From NCBI GenBank assembly GCA_022393335.1, contig JAJEKB010021378.1:399483-463482 (forward strand): 64,000 nt of DNA. The letters are read 5' to 3'. This document shows positions 1 through 11,754 of this stretch, one piece after another; the first letter of the stretch is position 1, and each line of letters opens with the position of its first letter. Both the position numbers and the translations under genes were made by a program. The notes below the pieces were generated by a model. That model saw only the letters and a list, made by a program, of their open reading frames with translations, ran no database searches and was not told the origin of the DNA. Origin of the DNA: Macrotrachela quadricornifera (lineage: Eukaryota > Rotifera > Eurotatoria > Philodinida > Philodinidae).

Positions 1-77
1 CGGCCCTAAATGATTATCTTCACGTGAAGATAATCATTTAGGGCCGTTTCGTGGACAAACGGTCTCCCCTCCTTTCG
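1..77. repeat. 46-bp perfect palindrome plus repeated end sequence
   Basis: Positions 1-46 form a perfect palindrome centred on CACGTG; the window begins inside or at the edge of this structure. It runs into a sequence that holds a second short hairpin (CCGTTT..AAACGG, about 43-62) and a CT-rich end. About 50 bp of this (about 27-77) recur in the same orientation at 13868-13916 with a few substitutions. This looks like two abutting ends of a mobile element; the family is not identified. Confidence 0.55.
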
Positions 78-1206
78 TACTTTAGTATATTTTAAGGATA
101 CGTTAAGAGTTTTTTTAAATACAATAAAAGCTACAGGCCCAAAACTTTGTAGTTATATCGTACTAGGTATGTTCAATAATCTGCCGAAGTTTCAAAAATC
201 TTGCTCTCACTAAATGCGAGAACGATGAATTTTCAAAAATAGTTTAGAAATTCTAGAACATCCTTTATGATTGCAATTTGTGAAGAGCTTCATGAATATT
301 CATGGGATTTTTACGGCAGATAGCTACTTACAAGAGCTACATAATGGTTGATTTCTCAGCCCATATTGATCTTTTATTCTTGAGTTATAAGGGTCGCAAT
401 AGTATGAACTCCTGCTCATCATAACTCCTCTCCAATACAATCTGTTAGGTTCGAATTCATGTCACCGATCTACATATGTCATGTAGTATATGCACGAAAA
501 TTTTCAGCCTTATATCTCTTATCATACGACAGGTACTTTTGTCCAGTTGCGGTGTTCCAAAACTTTTTGCCAGAGTTGTATAATCATTTTATCGCTTCAA
601 TGATCTGTTTATTTTCAAATCTAAAAACAGATTAGCCAACTCCTGACATCATATTCTACGACGGCAAGATCATAAGGGTTACTCTCGATAAAAAGAAGCG
701 TTTTCTTGGTTAACATTCCATCTGTTTGATTGAGCAATATTTGAAAACCTGCTGCAAATAATATTTGATGCATGCAGAAATAGTGTTCCAACTCGTTTTC
801 TTCGCATTCTTTTTATCTAAAAAAATGATCTTTAATTAATTTATAATAACTAGAAAACAACAACTAAATTTTCTTTTTCGTTCTAATAAATAAATACAAG
901 TATCATTATTAGGTTGTAAAACTGTTACGCTTTCGTGTAAGGAAAGATGACTTCTGTCCCAGACTAAAGCTCGAGGCGGAATACTATAATGGATTAACCC
1001 AAGTCTGCTCTGGAAGCGAAAGCACAAACGTAAAAATAATAGAAAAGACTTACCTGGTCTTGGTGTGATCAATGAGAACGATATAGGGGGATGTGAACGA
1101 TTTTATTTATAATAAAATCACGAAAAAATATGAAGATCAAGAAAGGAAAGATAAAAACAATATCAACAACAAGAAGAGAGAAGAGAGAATAATCACTGGA
1201 TAGTCC
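78..1206. other. intergenic, no gene seen
   Basis: AT-rich sequence with short open frames only (one on the minus strand at 836-1072, which has no recognisable domain). I see no convincing coding exon or RNA gene. Confidence 0.4.
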
Positions 1207-1214
1207 ATAGATAT

Positions 1215-2267
1215 CAGAGACCGATACGAGTCAAAAAAAAGTCCAACTCGACTCGACTCGACTCGACTCAACTCGGGTCGAGTCAAGTCGAGTATCGATT
1301 GAAAATTGAATGTTTAGAAGTGCATTAGTAATATCAAGGATGAAAGGAAATTCAGATACACACTTCACCCGTATCATAGTGTTGAAACATCCACGTCAGC
1401 CCATGAGGAAAGGAAACGATGAGCTTCAGGAAATTGTGACATTTTCTTGGCAGTAGTATTTGAGATTCAGAAATCTCAGGCATTTTTTTCTGTGTCTTCC
1501 AATTAGAATCTGGTTTTTGCCACTCAACAACGATTGGAAGTCATAGAAAAAGTTCTTCGCTCTTTTCATTTCAGGCACTGCTTGCTTTCTATCGATTCTC
1601 TGTCAGAAACACATATTTTACGAGTTTTCTACTCGATTTCAGAGAGTGGAATTATTGTCTAGATTAATTCTGAACCATTTCTTACGCGACTTCGGCAATA
1701 TTGCAGGTTGTTTTTCTCTGCCCATAAATGTTCAAAGACTATTCGAAACAATCCTATTGGATGGAATGGATAACACATTTCATCGATTCCAATATTCTAA
1801 ATATAATCAAATATTTGATCATTTAAACGTCCACTCTGCTTTGATTATCTTTTTGCGATAAATAATAAAACAACGCAATACATTAAGAAATCTGTTGCAC
1901 ATCGCATACCAATCACTAACATAGGCTGATGATCACTGAAGTCATTGCATTCTAATTAATCTTTGAACAGTCAATAATGCATTGAGTACAATGAAAGCTA
2001 ATGTATATCATTCAGTGTACTGTATCTAGCTTCGTCAGTGCATTGCTGTCTATTCATTTTAATGCGTTTTCAGCCTATTCATTGAAATGAATTGATACTG
2101 TCTCATCTCGGTTTGTCTAACAATGGCGTTGAGTAATACTGAGAAACAAATGGTAAAATTATGAAGAAATTTTTAAAAAGTCGAGTTTTTCAAGTCAAAC
2201 TCGACTCGACTCGACTCGATATGAACCGAGTCGAGTTGCCGAGTACTCGACTCGTTTTCGATCTCTG
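1215..2267. mobile_element. non-autonomous hAT-like DNA transposon
   Basis: The element is 1053 bp. Its ends are inverted repeats beginning CAGAGAYCGA and running on into GAGTCGAGT motifs. It is flanked on both sides by the identical 8-bp ATAGATAT (1207-1214 and 2268-2275), the target-duplication length of hAT transposons, and the CAGAG terminus also fits that superfamily. Both ends carry clusters of the GACTC/GAGTC pentamer (1241-1292 and 2180-2254), like the subterminal transposase-binding repeats of hATs. The inside has a 71-codon open frame (1646-1861) with no recognisable transposase motif, so the copy is presumably mobilised in trans. Confidence 0.85.
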
Positions 2268-2618
2268 ATAGATATATATGTGTATATATGTAGAGGAAAG
2301 GAAAAGACAAATAATATATAACTGGACGTTAGCGGTAATAGGGTGACCTCTATTGGGCGCTAACAAATACATTTCGTTTTATATATGTACGTGTTCATTT
2401 AATGATGGTTCTCGAAACAAGTTTCAGGTATCATTTTTACCTAATATCAATCAGGTCAATTCTGAAATCCAAATTATTCGATCGTATTAACTCTTTTGAA
2501 AGGAGCTGCTGAAAAAGTTCAGCTCTTGAATGACAGCTATTTGAATAGTTTCTTCGCTTAGACCTAAAGCTGAGCTATAACAGCGCTATTCACAAATATT
2601 CTTTTCACATTATTTAGT

Positions 2619-3015
2619 GGTTTCAATTCAATGCGTTAAGCACAGGCGTATCGATGATTTTACTCGAAAAGTAGGATCGGGTAGTGGAAGATCCTGTGAC
2701 ACTAATGAAACAGTTGGATAGACGCGTTTTGTTGCTCAAGCAGGCACAGCAATTATTAATTATATTCCAGAGTCCGGACTCCGTTTATGTAGTGGTGGAA
2801 GTCCGGGTTGGCTATATGGTGTTTATCCTTCAGTACTTTATTCAACAACTATTGGAACTATGTGCTACGTCGGTGCACCTGGTACACCTTGTGCACGGAT
2901 TGCTGCTGAGCCGATGCATGTCACTCATTGTGGTGCCTATTTTGTATTTAATATGTTGGTGGCACCTGAGTGTGCACTTAGAGCATGTACTATTGACCGA
3001 CCGATACCAGTTTAA
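2619..3015 (+). pseudogene. broken D8C (uromodulin/GP2-like) domain exon
   Basis: The reading frame through 2644-3015 gives the D8C cysteine pattern of uromodulin/GP2/OIT3 proteins: a GWLYGVYPS segment, a CYVG segment, then HCGAYFVFNML and C-x3-C-T. D8C domains lie in secreted or GPI-anchored mucosal glycoproteins of animals. The exon probably starts after an acceptor near 2618 (TTATTTAG). A TAG at 2719-2721 interrupts the frame exactly where family members carry the Trp of the conserved G-W-x-RF motif, so a single TGG to TAG change explains it. No neighbouring exon or ZP/EGF partner was found. The frame ends with TAA at 3013-3015. I read it as a decayed fragment or the only surviving exon of a larger gene. 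Confidence 0.6.
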
Positions 3016-3919
3016 ACTGAATGCATTGCTGATTTTTTCAAATATACATTCGTTCAACTATGACAAGAGTAATATTAATCTGTAGTAAAATAAAGAATTG
3101 AGTTGCTTTTTCGATTGCTATAGCTTTATAATAGATCTGGAAACAGATATGCTTAATTTAAGACATGAAATAAAATCTACTATTATATGAAGTCGTTACT
3201 TAGATAGATCCAAAGCATCACACGACCAGAAGAATACAAATCGACACAAAACCAAGCTATTTCTATTGGAGAACCAATCAGTTGAGTGCAAGCTGGTACA
3301 ATAGCAGATATTTCGATGTTACTGCATAAATCATATCAAGTGATACAGGTAATCCTATATGAGATCCAAAACGATCAAAAGATCTCATGAATCTATTGAT
3401 GATTCTTCAATTGTAAACAAATGCTCAATAGATGGATTGATATCAAATATTTCGATGCATTCCGTCATGAGTAATAATAACAAAATATATAAGTCATGTT
3501 GAAAATATTTTAGGGCGGATGAGATAAGGATAACATTTTCGATCTTATATCATTCTGATTTTGTAGTGCTGTTTAAAATATGTCACTGTGGATAGGTATA
3601 ATGAAAAATTCTTTTGTTTATTTTGAGAAAGTAACATCTAGCCGCAGCCTTACTTGTCTTTCTAAAAGATTGACGTATTAAGAATTTGTTTATCACAACA
3701 TTTCGTTTCACGGTTTTCTCGCCGTTAGAAAACAATTACAAAAATCACTTTTCTAGGAATGTACGGTCGTTAGTTATACTGAATGTACTAGAAAATTTTC
3801 TTCTTCCTACAGGACGACTATTTCATCGGAATTGGCGTCTACGGTCCAAAATATAGAAGTAATATTTGTAAACAATTCATCAGAAGCGATGCACGGAATT
3901 ATTGCATGACGATCGAGCA
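3016..3919. other. intergenic, no gene seen
   Basis: AT-rich sequence without a supportable exon, repeat or RNA gene. Confidence 0.4.
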
Positions 3920-4462
3920 GTCCTGGGTATTTGTAAAATACGCGAACATCCACGAACACCTGAAATAGTTCAGTATTAGCATAATTTCCCAATACACATT
4001 GTTTTTTGATCTATGAACACCCACGAACACCCATATCTTTTCACCAATCGATAGAGCAAGACAACTTAGGCATATATCCAAAATATTAGACTTTTCTATA
4101 CCTGCCTAAGAGAAATACAAGGGACAGATCTTCCTCAATTTTTGGTATTACGTGGAATGCCTCACACTACCTAAATTGAGAAAAATCTGTCCCTTGTATT
4201 TCTCTTAGGCAGGTATAGAAAAGTCTAATATTTTGGATATATGCCTAAGTTGTCTTGCTCTATCGATTGGTGAAAAGATATGGGTGTTCGTGGGTGTTCA
4301 TAGATCAAAAAACAATGTGTATTGGGAAATTATGCTAATACTGAATTATTTCGGGTGTTCGTGGATGTTCGTAGAATCAACTCGGGGAGCTCTATCTACT
4401 GATAGCATCAGCTCCGAATTTTTGGGGTGTTCGCGTATTTTACAAATACCCAGTAGTCCTGA
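3920..4462. repeat. fold-back (long inverted repeat)
   Basis: The left arm (about 3920-4141) is repeated in inverted orientation at about 4172-4462 around a spacer of roughly 30 bp. The right arm carries an extra block of about 60-70 bp near 4372-4433 that is absent from the left arm. Open frames on both strands here are mirror images of one another and are not genes. It resembles a fold-back MITE; its target duplication is unclear. Confidence 0.75.
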
Positions 4463-6084
4463 TGTTCGTTCAACTGAGAACATTTGTTTGATCGGAAAAC
4501 GCACAGTTGAAGCTTTTCTAGCTGAAGGATTTGAAAATACTGATAATGTTTTAAAAAATTGTTTGATGTCTATGAAAAATAAATTTTTATCTCCGATTTC
4601 TTCTAAAGGTGAACGAATAAAACACTGAAATATGATGTGCAATAGTACTCATTGCAGACTTTCAACCTTATATAGAACTAGTTGAAAGCCACGTATATGT
4701 AAGAATATATTAGCATAACAAGGAGTGCAAGTATTTTTTGAGCATAGTTGTATTACAAGAAAGTTATCCTTCAACGTCAATAAACTGCTCGTGATGCCGC
4801 ACTTCTGGAAGATTCGACGTATTCATAAATTAAATGAGCAAGCTCACGAAAATATTTTTTTTCTTCTTGAGTTTTAAATAAAACAACTTCGAGTTAATTA
4901 ATTGATTTCATGTCAAGTTCCAGTATTGGTATCCAAGTGCTCAAATGTGAACCTTTCATGGAAGTAGTATCCTCATGCAGAAACCATCGGATACTTCCGC
5001 TGCTGTCCTCTCCGTTTTCTATCAAAGCCCATTTGGATTTTCCCGAGAAAAATCCATCATTCTCCACCTGTTCCACAACCACAACCGAGCCTCTTTATTC
5101 CTGGTTTGAGTTTTGGAAGGGTGCTTTCGTATCCACTGTATGGTTGGTGTGGGCTAGGTAGAAAACCTTTCTGAGTAACCCAGGTAGACAAATTCGCCAA
5201 GAAAATCGCCGGTTTCAAAGGCTTCTGACCAGTACATCGAAGCAATATTCCCGCAATGAATGTACCAGATTATTCCGCTTTCATCTACTCCATGCCTTTT
5301 TAGGTTTATCAGTGAATATTGGTTGCTTCACCCGAATCGATATCGCATGTATCAAATTCCAGTGCTATTCAGTATAATGTATTGTATGACTGAAACAGTG
5401 AATGTTCAACCTGACGATAACTCAGCTTTGGCAATCGGTATCGTCTCATTCACAGCACGATCCTTGGGAAATTTTCGAAAAGACTGTAGCTTTACATATT
5501 CTGGTTCAAGTAAATGATTGTGTTCACCATTCATGCCCCAAGGCATTATTGTGTAGATCAGTATGAATTTTGGTTTTACAATCTTTCATATTTGAATCCA
5601 GAAATGTCATAGAACTTGTATAAAAAGGTACTATGTATAATATAAAATACAAATAAAAGCCATAGAAGTATTTAGTGATATACTATGCTACAGGAAATAT
5701 ATAAGTCACCGTAGCAAAGACTTGAATTGTATTCTTTCTTCACTGTGGGTTTTCTCTCATTCCGATATTCTGTTGGAAAAAACTACTACACTGACTACTC
5801 CATGAAATTCGAATAAATAGTAAATTTTGAAATAAAAAGTCAACATACATTCGATAACAGCACCTTTGAGTATATATGAAATGCTGAGTTATTACACGTG
5901 TGTTCTTGTTTCATAATTTTTCATCGTTTTCAAAACAAATAAACACCTTTGTTTTTGTCCGAATCATTTCAAAATTCTTTTCAATCTCATTATTTACACG
6001 CTTCTTGCAAGGATTATCATTAAAAACACAGCACTACAGTACATTTAACATATTGTTTCATATCATTATTTTAACAAAAAAATT
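4463..6084. other. intergenic with unidentified short open frames
   Basis: Several 60-85-codon open frames occur, for example minus 4894-5082, minus 5057-5245 and plus 5260-5517. The last has fairly gene-like codons (a segment QPDDNSALAIGIVSFTARSL), but I recognise no family and see no clear splice context. They could be decayed exons. Confidence 0.3.
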
Positions 6085-8840
6085 ATGAAAACATATGGTA
6101 TTCTATTTATTATATATGTACTGTTTCAAATCACTTACGGTATGAATTACAAAAGGAATTCACAAATGAACTATCATAGAATGAAATTTTTTTAGCTGAT
6201 GATACCGATGAAAAGATATTACTAGCTGATATCAAATTACTTACTCTGTACCGAGGACAATATACCAAAGCTCGCCGATTACCACCTATTCTACAAATGA
6301 AGTGCGTTGGTGGCTCAGCTAAATGTGCCTACACACCAAATTTTATTGACTGCTCTAATATGGGATCAAACAGTAGTAGTGTTAAGGTAAAAGTATTGCT
6401 TTGTTGCTTTAAAATATGATTGCAAGAAAACGAGAGTCTGTTAGATGATATCAGAGCATCGTAAATTCTGAAAGCATTTAAAATAGGGGAATACTGTTTA
6501 GTTTTATAAGTTCTTGATCGGCTGAACTAACACTTATGACAGAGTAGAATTTCTCACACTAGACCAAAGATAATCGTACTTAAGCATGTACCGTTTGATA
6601 AACTAGATATAAACCCATCATAGTTAGTGCACATGCAGACTGTTTGAGTCTATGGTCTTTTTTATTTCAAACTGAATTCTAAAATCAAAAAAACCACACC
6701 AACTTCTTCCGACTTAAACGTTTCCCGCTTGGTACTGCATAGTCTCACTAAAAATCCTTACGAGGGAACTTCCCCAACTGTCGGACGTCGTTTGAGCCCA
6801 TATTTTGGCTATGAGTAGAACTCAGTAAAACTAAGAAAATCCTATAAGGGTTCGGGCCCATGCTTTGCTCAACCAGAGCTATTACCATTTTAGTGGGTTT
6901 TCGGTCTATGGGTCAGCTATTCATTGAAAACTGAATTACGAGATTTTCACCTGAAATTTTGCCCACACACAGGTCTCATGGGCACTAGAATACCCGAAAA
7001 ATTTCAGCTCAAACGAATGTATTTTTCTTGAGATATCAAACGCACAAAAAACGCCTATATATCACATTTCAGGCCATAGAATCAAGCTATCTTAGACACT
7101 CAATATCTTAAGAAAAGTACATTCGTTTGAGCTGAAACTTTTAGGATATTGTAGTGCCCATGAGACCTGTGTGTGGGCAAAATTTCAGGTGAAAATCTCG
7201 TAATTCAGTTTTCAATGAATAGCTGACCCATAGACCGAACACCCACTAAAATGGTAATAATTCTGGTTGAGCAAAGCATGGGCCCGAACCCTTATAGGAT
7301 TTTCTTAGTTTTACTGAGTTCTACTCTTCGACAAAATATGGGCTCAAACGGCGTCCGACAGTTGGGGAAGTTCCCTCGTTAGTCCCCAATATTTCCGCAA
7401 AGTCCACCCTAAGTCCCCTGTACAGGGGACTAAAACCTATAGTACCATAAATCGCACGCTCATCATCACTCTCACTCGCTCGCCCTTAAACACTAACCCT
7501 CACTCTCAGTCACCCTCTTCCCCTCACTCCTAGACTCACATTTCAGTTTGAAATCAAGTTTTATCTTTATTTCATAAATTCAGGCTGAAATTAAATAGAT
7601 CATTGTATGGACTGTTTGTAGTTTTATACTAATAGACGAGATTTTCTTTGGTAATCGATATGTTGTTAGCGTTAGAACATCTGTTATGAACAAAAGAAAT
7701 TACTGTATAATTCACCATGTGGTCAAAGAAAAGGTCCTTTTATGTAAACATCCGAGTTAAGTGTTAGTAGAGAGAAACTACACACTGATAATTCGAATAT
7801 ATTGTAAAAAGTTCATGACATATTGGAAGTTGCTGAAAAAACCGTCTCACTGTAAGATAAAATAACCCAAAAAGCTCTTCTGGCAAAGCATTCACTCAAG
7901 AATTTAGGTTTTGTGATGATCATTATTTACTCCCGATAATTCAAAATAAGCCAGGGGCTTTTCTACTGTTGTGCATTCAATTTTATTATGACCTTCCTTT
8001 TGCTGTCTATTCATACGCACGAAAATACAAAAATGTTTTCAAAATCGTATTAACTACTTCACAGATATTTATGCTTCCTTTCTAAACACATAAAAATCTC
8101 ATTCTCAAGCTTAATAGTAAATAATCTTCAAAAGTATCATCGTATTTTAGAGCTGTTCATTGGACCTCCACTTTTTTCAGTTCTTCTGTGATACTTATGC
8201 TCCAATTTTGTGTCGGTGTTAGATTAAGAATAGTCAAGATTTACCTGTCAAAAGGAAAATATAGTTTTATCATCTCATATAAATAACTTTTTTTCCTAGT
8301 GGCAATGCCAAACACCTGCAATGCCAACGGAATATAAATTTGGCCAAATGAAGATTTCTTGTGAAGGTTATGATGGTCCTAACGATCCGTATGTTTTGGT
8401 GGGATCATGTGGAGTAAGTGAATCTCTATTGAAAATGAACTTTCACATATTTAATATTATTTATAGCTGGAATATTATCTTGAACTAGCAAGCGAAGGAA
8501 AAAGTCGGTAAGTAATTATTTAACTAATCCTTGTAAATATTGAACTAATGTCATCGTTTACAACAATGCCTCGTCAAGAGCTGAAATAATTTGGTCGATA
8601 ATAATTTTCTCCATTTTCATTATCGGAGTGCTTTGTTATATTTATCTGAGAAAAAATAATCGTCGACATAGAGCATCTTACACATCTATTGGCACAACTA
8701 CAAATTATATCACAACTAGTTGCCATCATAGTAGTTCGCACAGTACATATAATGCTGGTAAAGTATATGCTTTCTTTAATTCAACAGTCTTGACGATATT
8801 GTCTCGTTTAGTGGGCTGTGCTACGACAACGACTCGATAA
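6085..8840 (+). CDS. SARAF: SARAF / TMEM66 (store-operated calcium entry regulator)
   Basis: Five exons: 6085-6139, 6196-6386, 8300-8413, 8467-8507 and 8579-8840, all with GT..AG introns, giving about 220 aa. Order: signal peptide (about 1-19, starting MKTYGILFIIYVL), luminal DUF1183 domain with the family signatures LLTLYRGQYTKARRL, LQMKCVGGSAKC, WQCQTPAMP, ISCEGY and YVLVGSCGLEY, one transmembrane helix (IIWSIIIFSIFIIGVLCYIYL), then a short basic and Ser/Thr-rich cytoplasmic tail ending TTTTR. In animals SARAF is an ER membrane protein that slows STIM/Orai calcium entry. The cytosolic tail is shorter than in vertebrates. A 30-bp GT..AG stretch near the tail (about 8758-8787) keeps frame whether spliced or not, so the tail is uncertain by 10 residues. 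Intron 2 is 1.9 kb and carries a MITE. Confidence 0.93.
6761..7378. mobile_element. PIF/Harbinger-like fold-back MITE in SARAF intron 2
   Basis: The 618-bp element consists of two inverted arms of about 270-280 bp (6761 to about 7043 and about 7106 to 7378) that are close to identical, around a spacer of about 60 bp. The ends are CGAGGGAACTTCCCC. TTA lies on both sides (6758-6760 and 7379-7381), matching the 3-bp TWA target of PIF/Harbinger elements. There is no coding capacity. Its ends match those of the element at 26104-26648. Confidence 0.8.
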
Positions 8841-9917
8841 ATCTATAAGATTTCTCATAATCCCATGCCAAAAATAATCATCGCTTTTGCATTTTATTTT
8901 TAATTGACTACTTTTTCGATCCTGTTATTTAACGGTGGAACATACCTAAGAGTGACTGCTCTTGAGTAGCAAAAAAAGTTCTAAGAATAAATGTGGAAGA
9001 TACCATTGTTCCTTTTCATATCCTCAAATGATCGTCCATGTCTTTTCCAGGTTGCTATAATCATTAAAAATTCTTGATAGAAGCCTGATAGGAGTAACAG
9101 TATGATGATAACAAGTAAGTTGCGGGAAATTCAAAATTTAAACTTAGAGGATTGGTTAACTAACGACTTTTTTCGAAAAAAACAGAATGAAGAAAGGTGA
9201 TGATTTCGCTAGAAAGGAAAGGAAAAAAATGAAATTCCGAGGTGACGATTATTTCCACGAACTTATAGAAAACGATACGATTTCGAAATAAAGTACAATA
9301 GGTTTGTTCTGACAGCCCGTTTCAAAGTCTGCAACTTTTGTATACAAAATTTTTCTATAGCTCGCTTACTTTCGTAGGAAAATGCAAAACTTTAGTGCTT
9401 AGCTAGTAAAGGGTTTCATTTTATGAAATTTCGTGACGGAAGCTGTTTTTACAATGCATTTGTCAAATGGCTGATGCAAACTTGATCAAAAATATACTGA
9501 TTATAGAACACTTACAGCTACACCTGTGATAAAATTTTCAAATTTTTGTCATCAACATACTTTCACAAGAAACATCTCTTCGGTGAATCCACTTTAATAT
9601 TTCTTGGACACATTTCAAACCTTTTAATTCAAATAAAATCGATTGCTTCGAGTCGATGTGCTTAGCTAAATTTTTTGTACATTCACCAAGTTTTTATCGA
9701 ATAATTTCAATATTATTTTCATGAGTCACTATATCTGTGTCTTTTGTCTGTCGATGAAAACTATATACTGTTTTCCATGCAAAAGCTGATTGAACAAAGG
9801 AACATAGAGATCTGTTCGAGTATGGCGTAAGAGCATCAGAACTGAGATGAGAATTTAATATATGCAAAAGGTTTGCAGTTCTATCCTGATATTCCTCGCA
9901 TTGAAGTGAGAGAAGGA
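8841..9917. other. intergenic, no gene seen
   Basis: Region 3' of SARAF. A minus-strand open frame (9694-9945) runs into the end of the next transposon and shows no domain. Confidence 0.35.
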
Positions 9918-10540
9918 CAAGGGGGAAAGTGCGACACCTGGGCACCTAAAATAGATAGTAGGTGCTGACTAGGTGCCGAGGTGCTAGCTAGGTGCTAGTA
10001 GGTTCTGATAGGTTTCGAGCAGGTGCCGCATAAATGCTGAGGAACTGATTAATTTCTGAGGCTTATACTCTATTTTTCATAGAGAAAAGTTTACGAAACG
10101 TAAGTTATCTTCTTGTTTATTTGCTTGTGTGTCCACACTCCACTGATGAGTCCAAAAATAAGATAAAAATAAGAGACTACACTACATAAAACTTGACCGA
10201 AGGGCAATCGAGGTGGAGAAAAACGGATACGATGCTAATTTTTTTTAATTATATGAATGAAGAGCTTTGCGATAGTTTAGAAATACGATTTTGACGCGAA
10301 AGAGCTGAGCAAGTCGTCCGATGAGCATTGATTGTAAACTAAGTTGATGTTACATCATAGACTAAATCATTGTTGGTCAAGTAATTTTCATGTAGCCATT
10401 TTCTTAATATGGTCTGTTAGAAAATAACGCACTCAGTTCTTGATAGATTTCTATTTTAATTTCTCTAAATATAGAATCCTGATATTTGGTACATACATTC
10501 GTATTAAAAAGTTTTTATGTCTAAAATTTTCCTCTTAACT

Positions 10541-11452
10541 GCTTAGGTCTAACCAAAAGTTCCGGAAACATTAAATAAAAATATAAAGATAAGGAGATAT
10601 TTTTAATTTTATTTTATCAAATACTGAAAATAGTTATTATTATTTATATCGAGTTCAATCCTACCTAACAATTTGTTAAAAGTTTTTTCAAGGTTTTTTC
10701 GAAAATTTTTTTAAGTGTCTTGTTTCTCGCATGAGAAAATTATATTTGATTTATTTAATCACTTAAACTACGTTTGATAGAATTTGTTACTCAAAAATTC
10801 TATAGTACCAGGCCTGGTCAATTATGGTGGACATGATACTACATTGGTTCCTTCTTCTGTCATATAATTAATATCATTGAATGAGTATGAAGTCAACGAT
10901 GACTGTCAAGCAATTCCGCACATTATGAGCCTGATATCTCTGTTTGTTTCCACATTTCATTAACAAAAGGTTTCAGACAATTTTCAATATGATACTTATG
11001 AGCTACAGTCTTGCCTTTATCCACACTCACCATTATTTTATTTAAAGAATATACCAAACAAGATTTTTATTAAAATCTGTCTCCATGACCAACAGCATTA
11101 GATGATTCATACTCGATAAGATAGATAGCATTCAATGACTTATGATTGTCTTGTCTAAAATAAATCCATATCGCATCACTAGTAGTGCTAGAAGCCAACT
11201 GACATGATCGAATAAAATTTTGCCGAATTTTTAAAACAAATAAAATATGATTTTCTCATGCGAGAAACAAAATACTTAAAAAATTTTTCGAGAAAAACTT
11301 AAAAAAACTTTTAACAAATTGTTAGAAAGGATCGAACTTGATATAAATAATAATGATAACTATCCTCAATATTTGATAAAATAAAATTAAAAATATCTCA
11401 TTATCATTATATCTTTATTTTATGTTTTCAGAACTTTTGGTGAAGCCTAAGT
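10541..11452. mobile_element. fold-back element nested in the 3.3-kb transposon
   Basis: About 210 bp at the left (10541-10750) recur inverted at about 11240-11452. Both ends carry a CCAAAAGTTC motif just inside a TA. The middle, about 490 bp, is unique. The arms are diverged, so the insertion is not recent. Possible TA target duplication (Tc1/mariner-like), not certain. Confidence 0.6.
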
Positions 11453-11754
11453 AATATCGGGGTTCACGCTTTACAAGAAGAATACATCCCCATAACGCAG
11501 TCGCACAAAAGACTCATTTTGTCGGAGATGTAGAAGACGGTTTATTTTCAAGTAGCTAAAGCCTCTACTCCAGTACTTCGTTATTACACTGATACTCCAT
11601 GCAAACTCCACTCTAGTTCATCTGTACTTATCGCTCACTTCAATCGTACCGCGATATTACTCTAATCTCCTCTGACTGTCACACGGTGTACTTCAAATGT
11701 TTTTGAACTATACAAATTGAGAATGAGAGTCTAAGTGTAAGTCTGAGTGATCGT

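Noticed and set aside
3899..4628. MDICLSCLALSIGEKIW.. proteins on both strands
   Set aside because: They are mirror images produced by the fold-back repeat, with no domain.
4894..5245. Minus-strand exons of an unknown gene
   Set aside because: Text looks mildly protein-like, but frames change without splice signals and no family was recognised.
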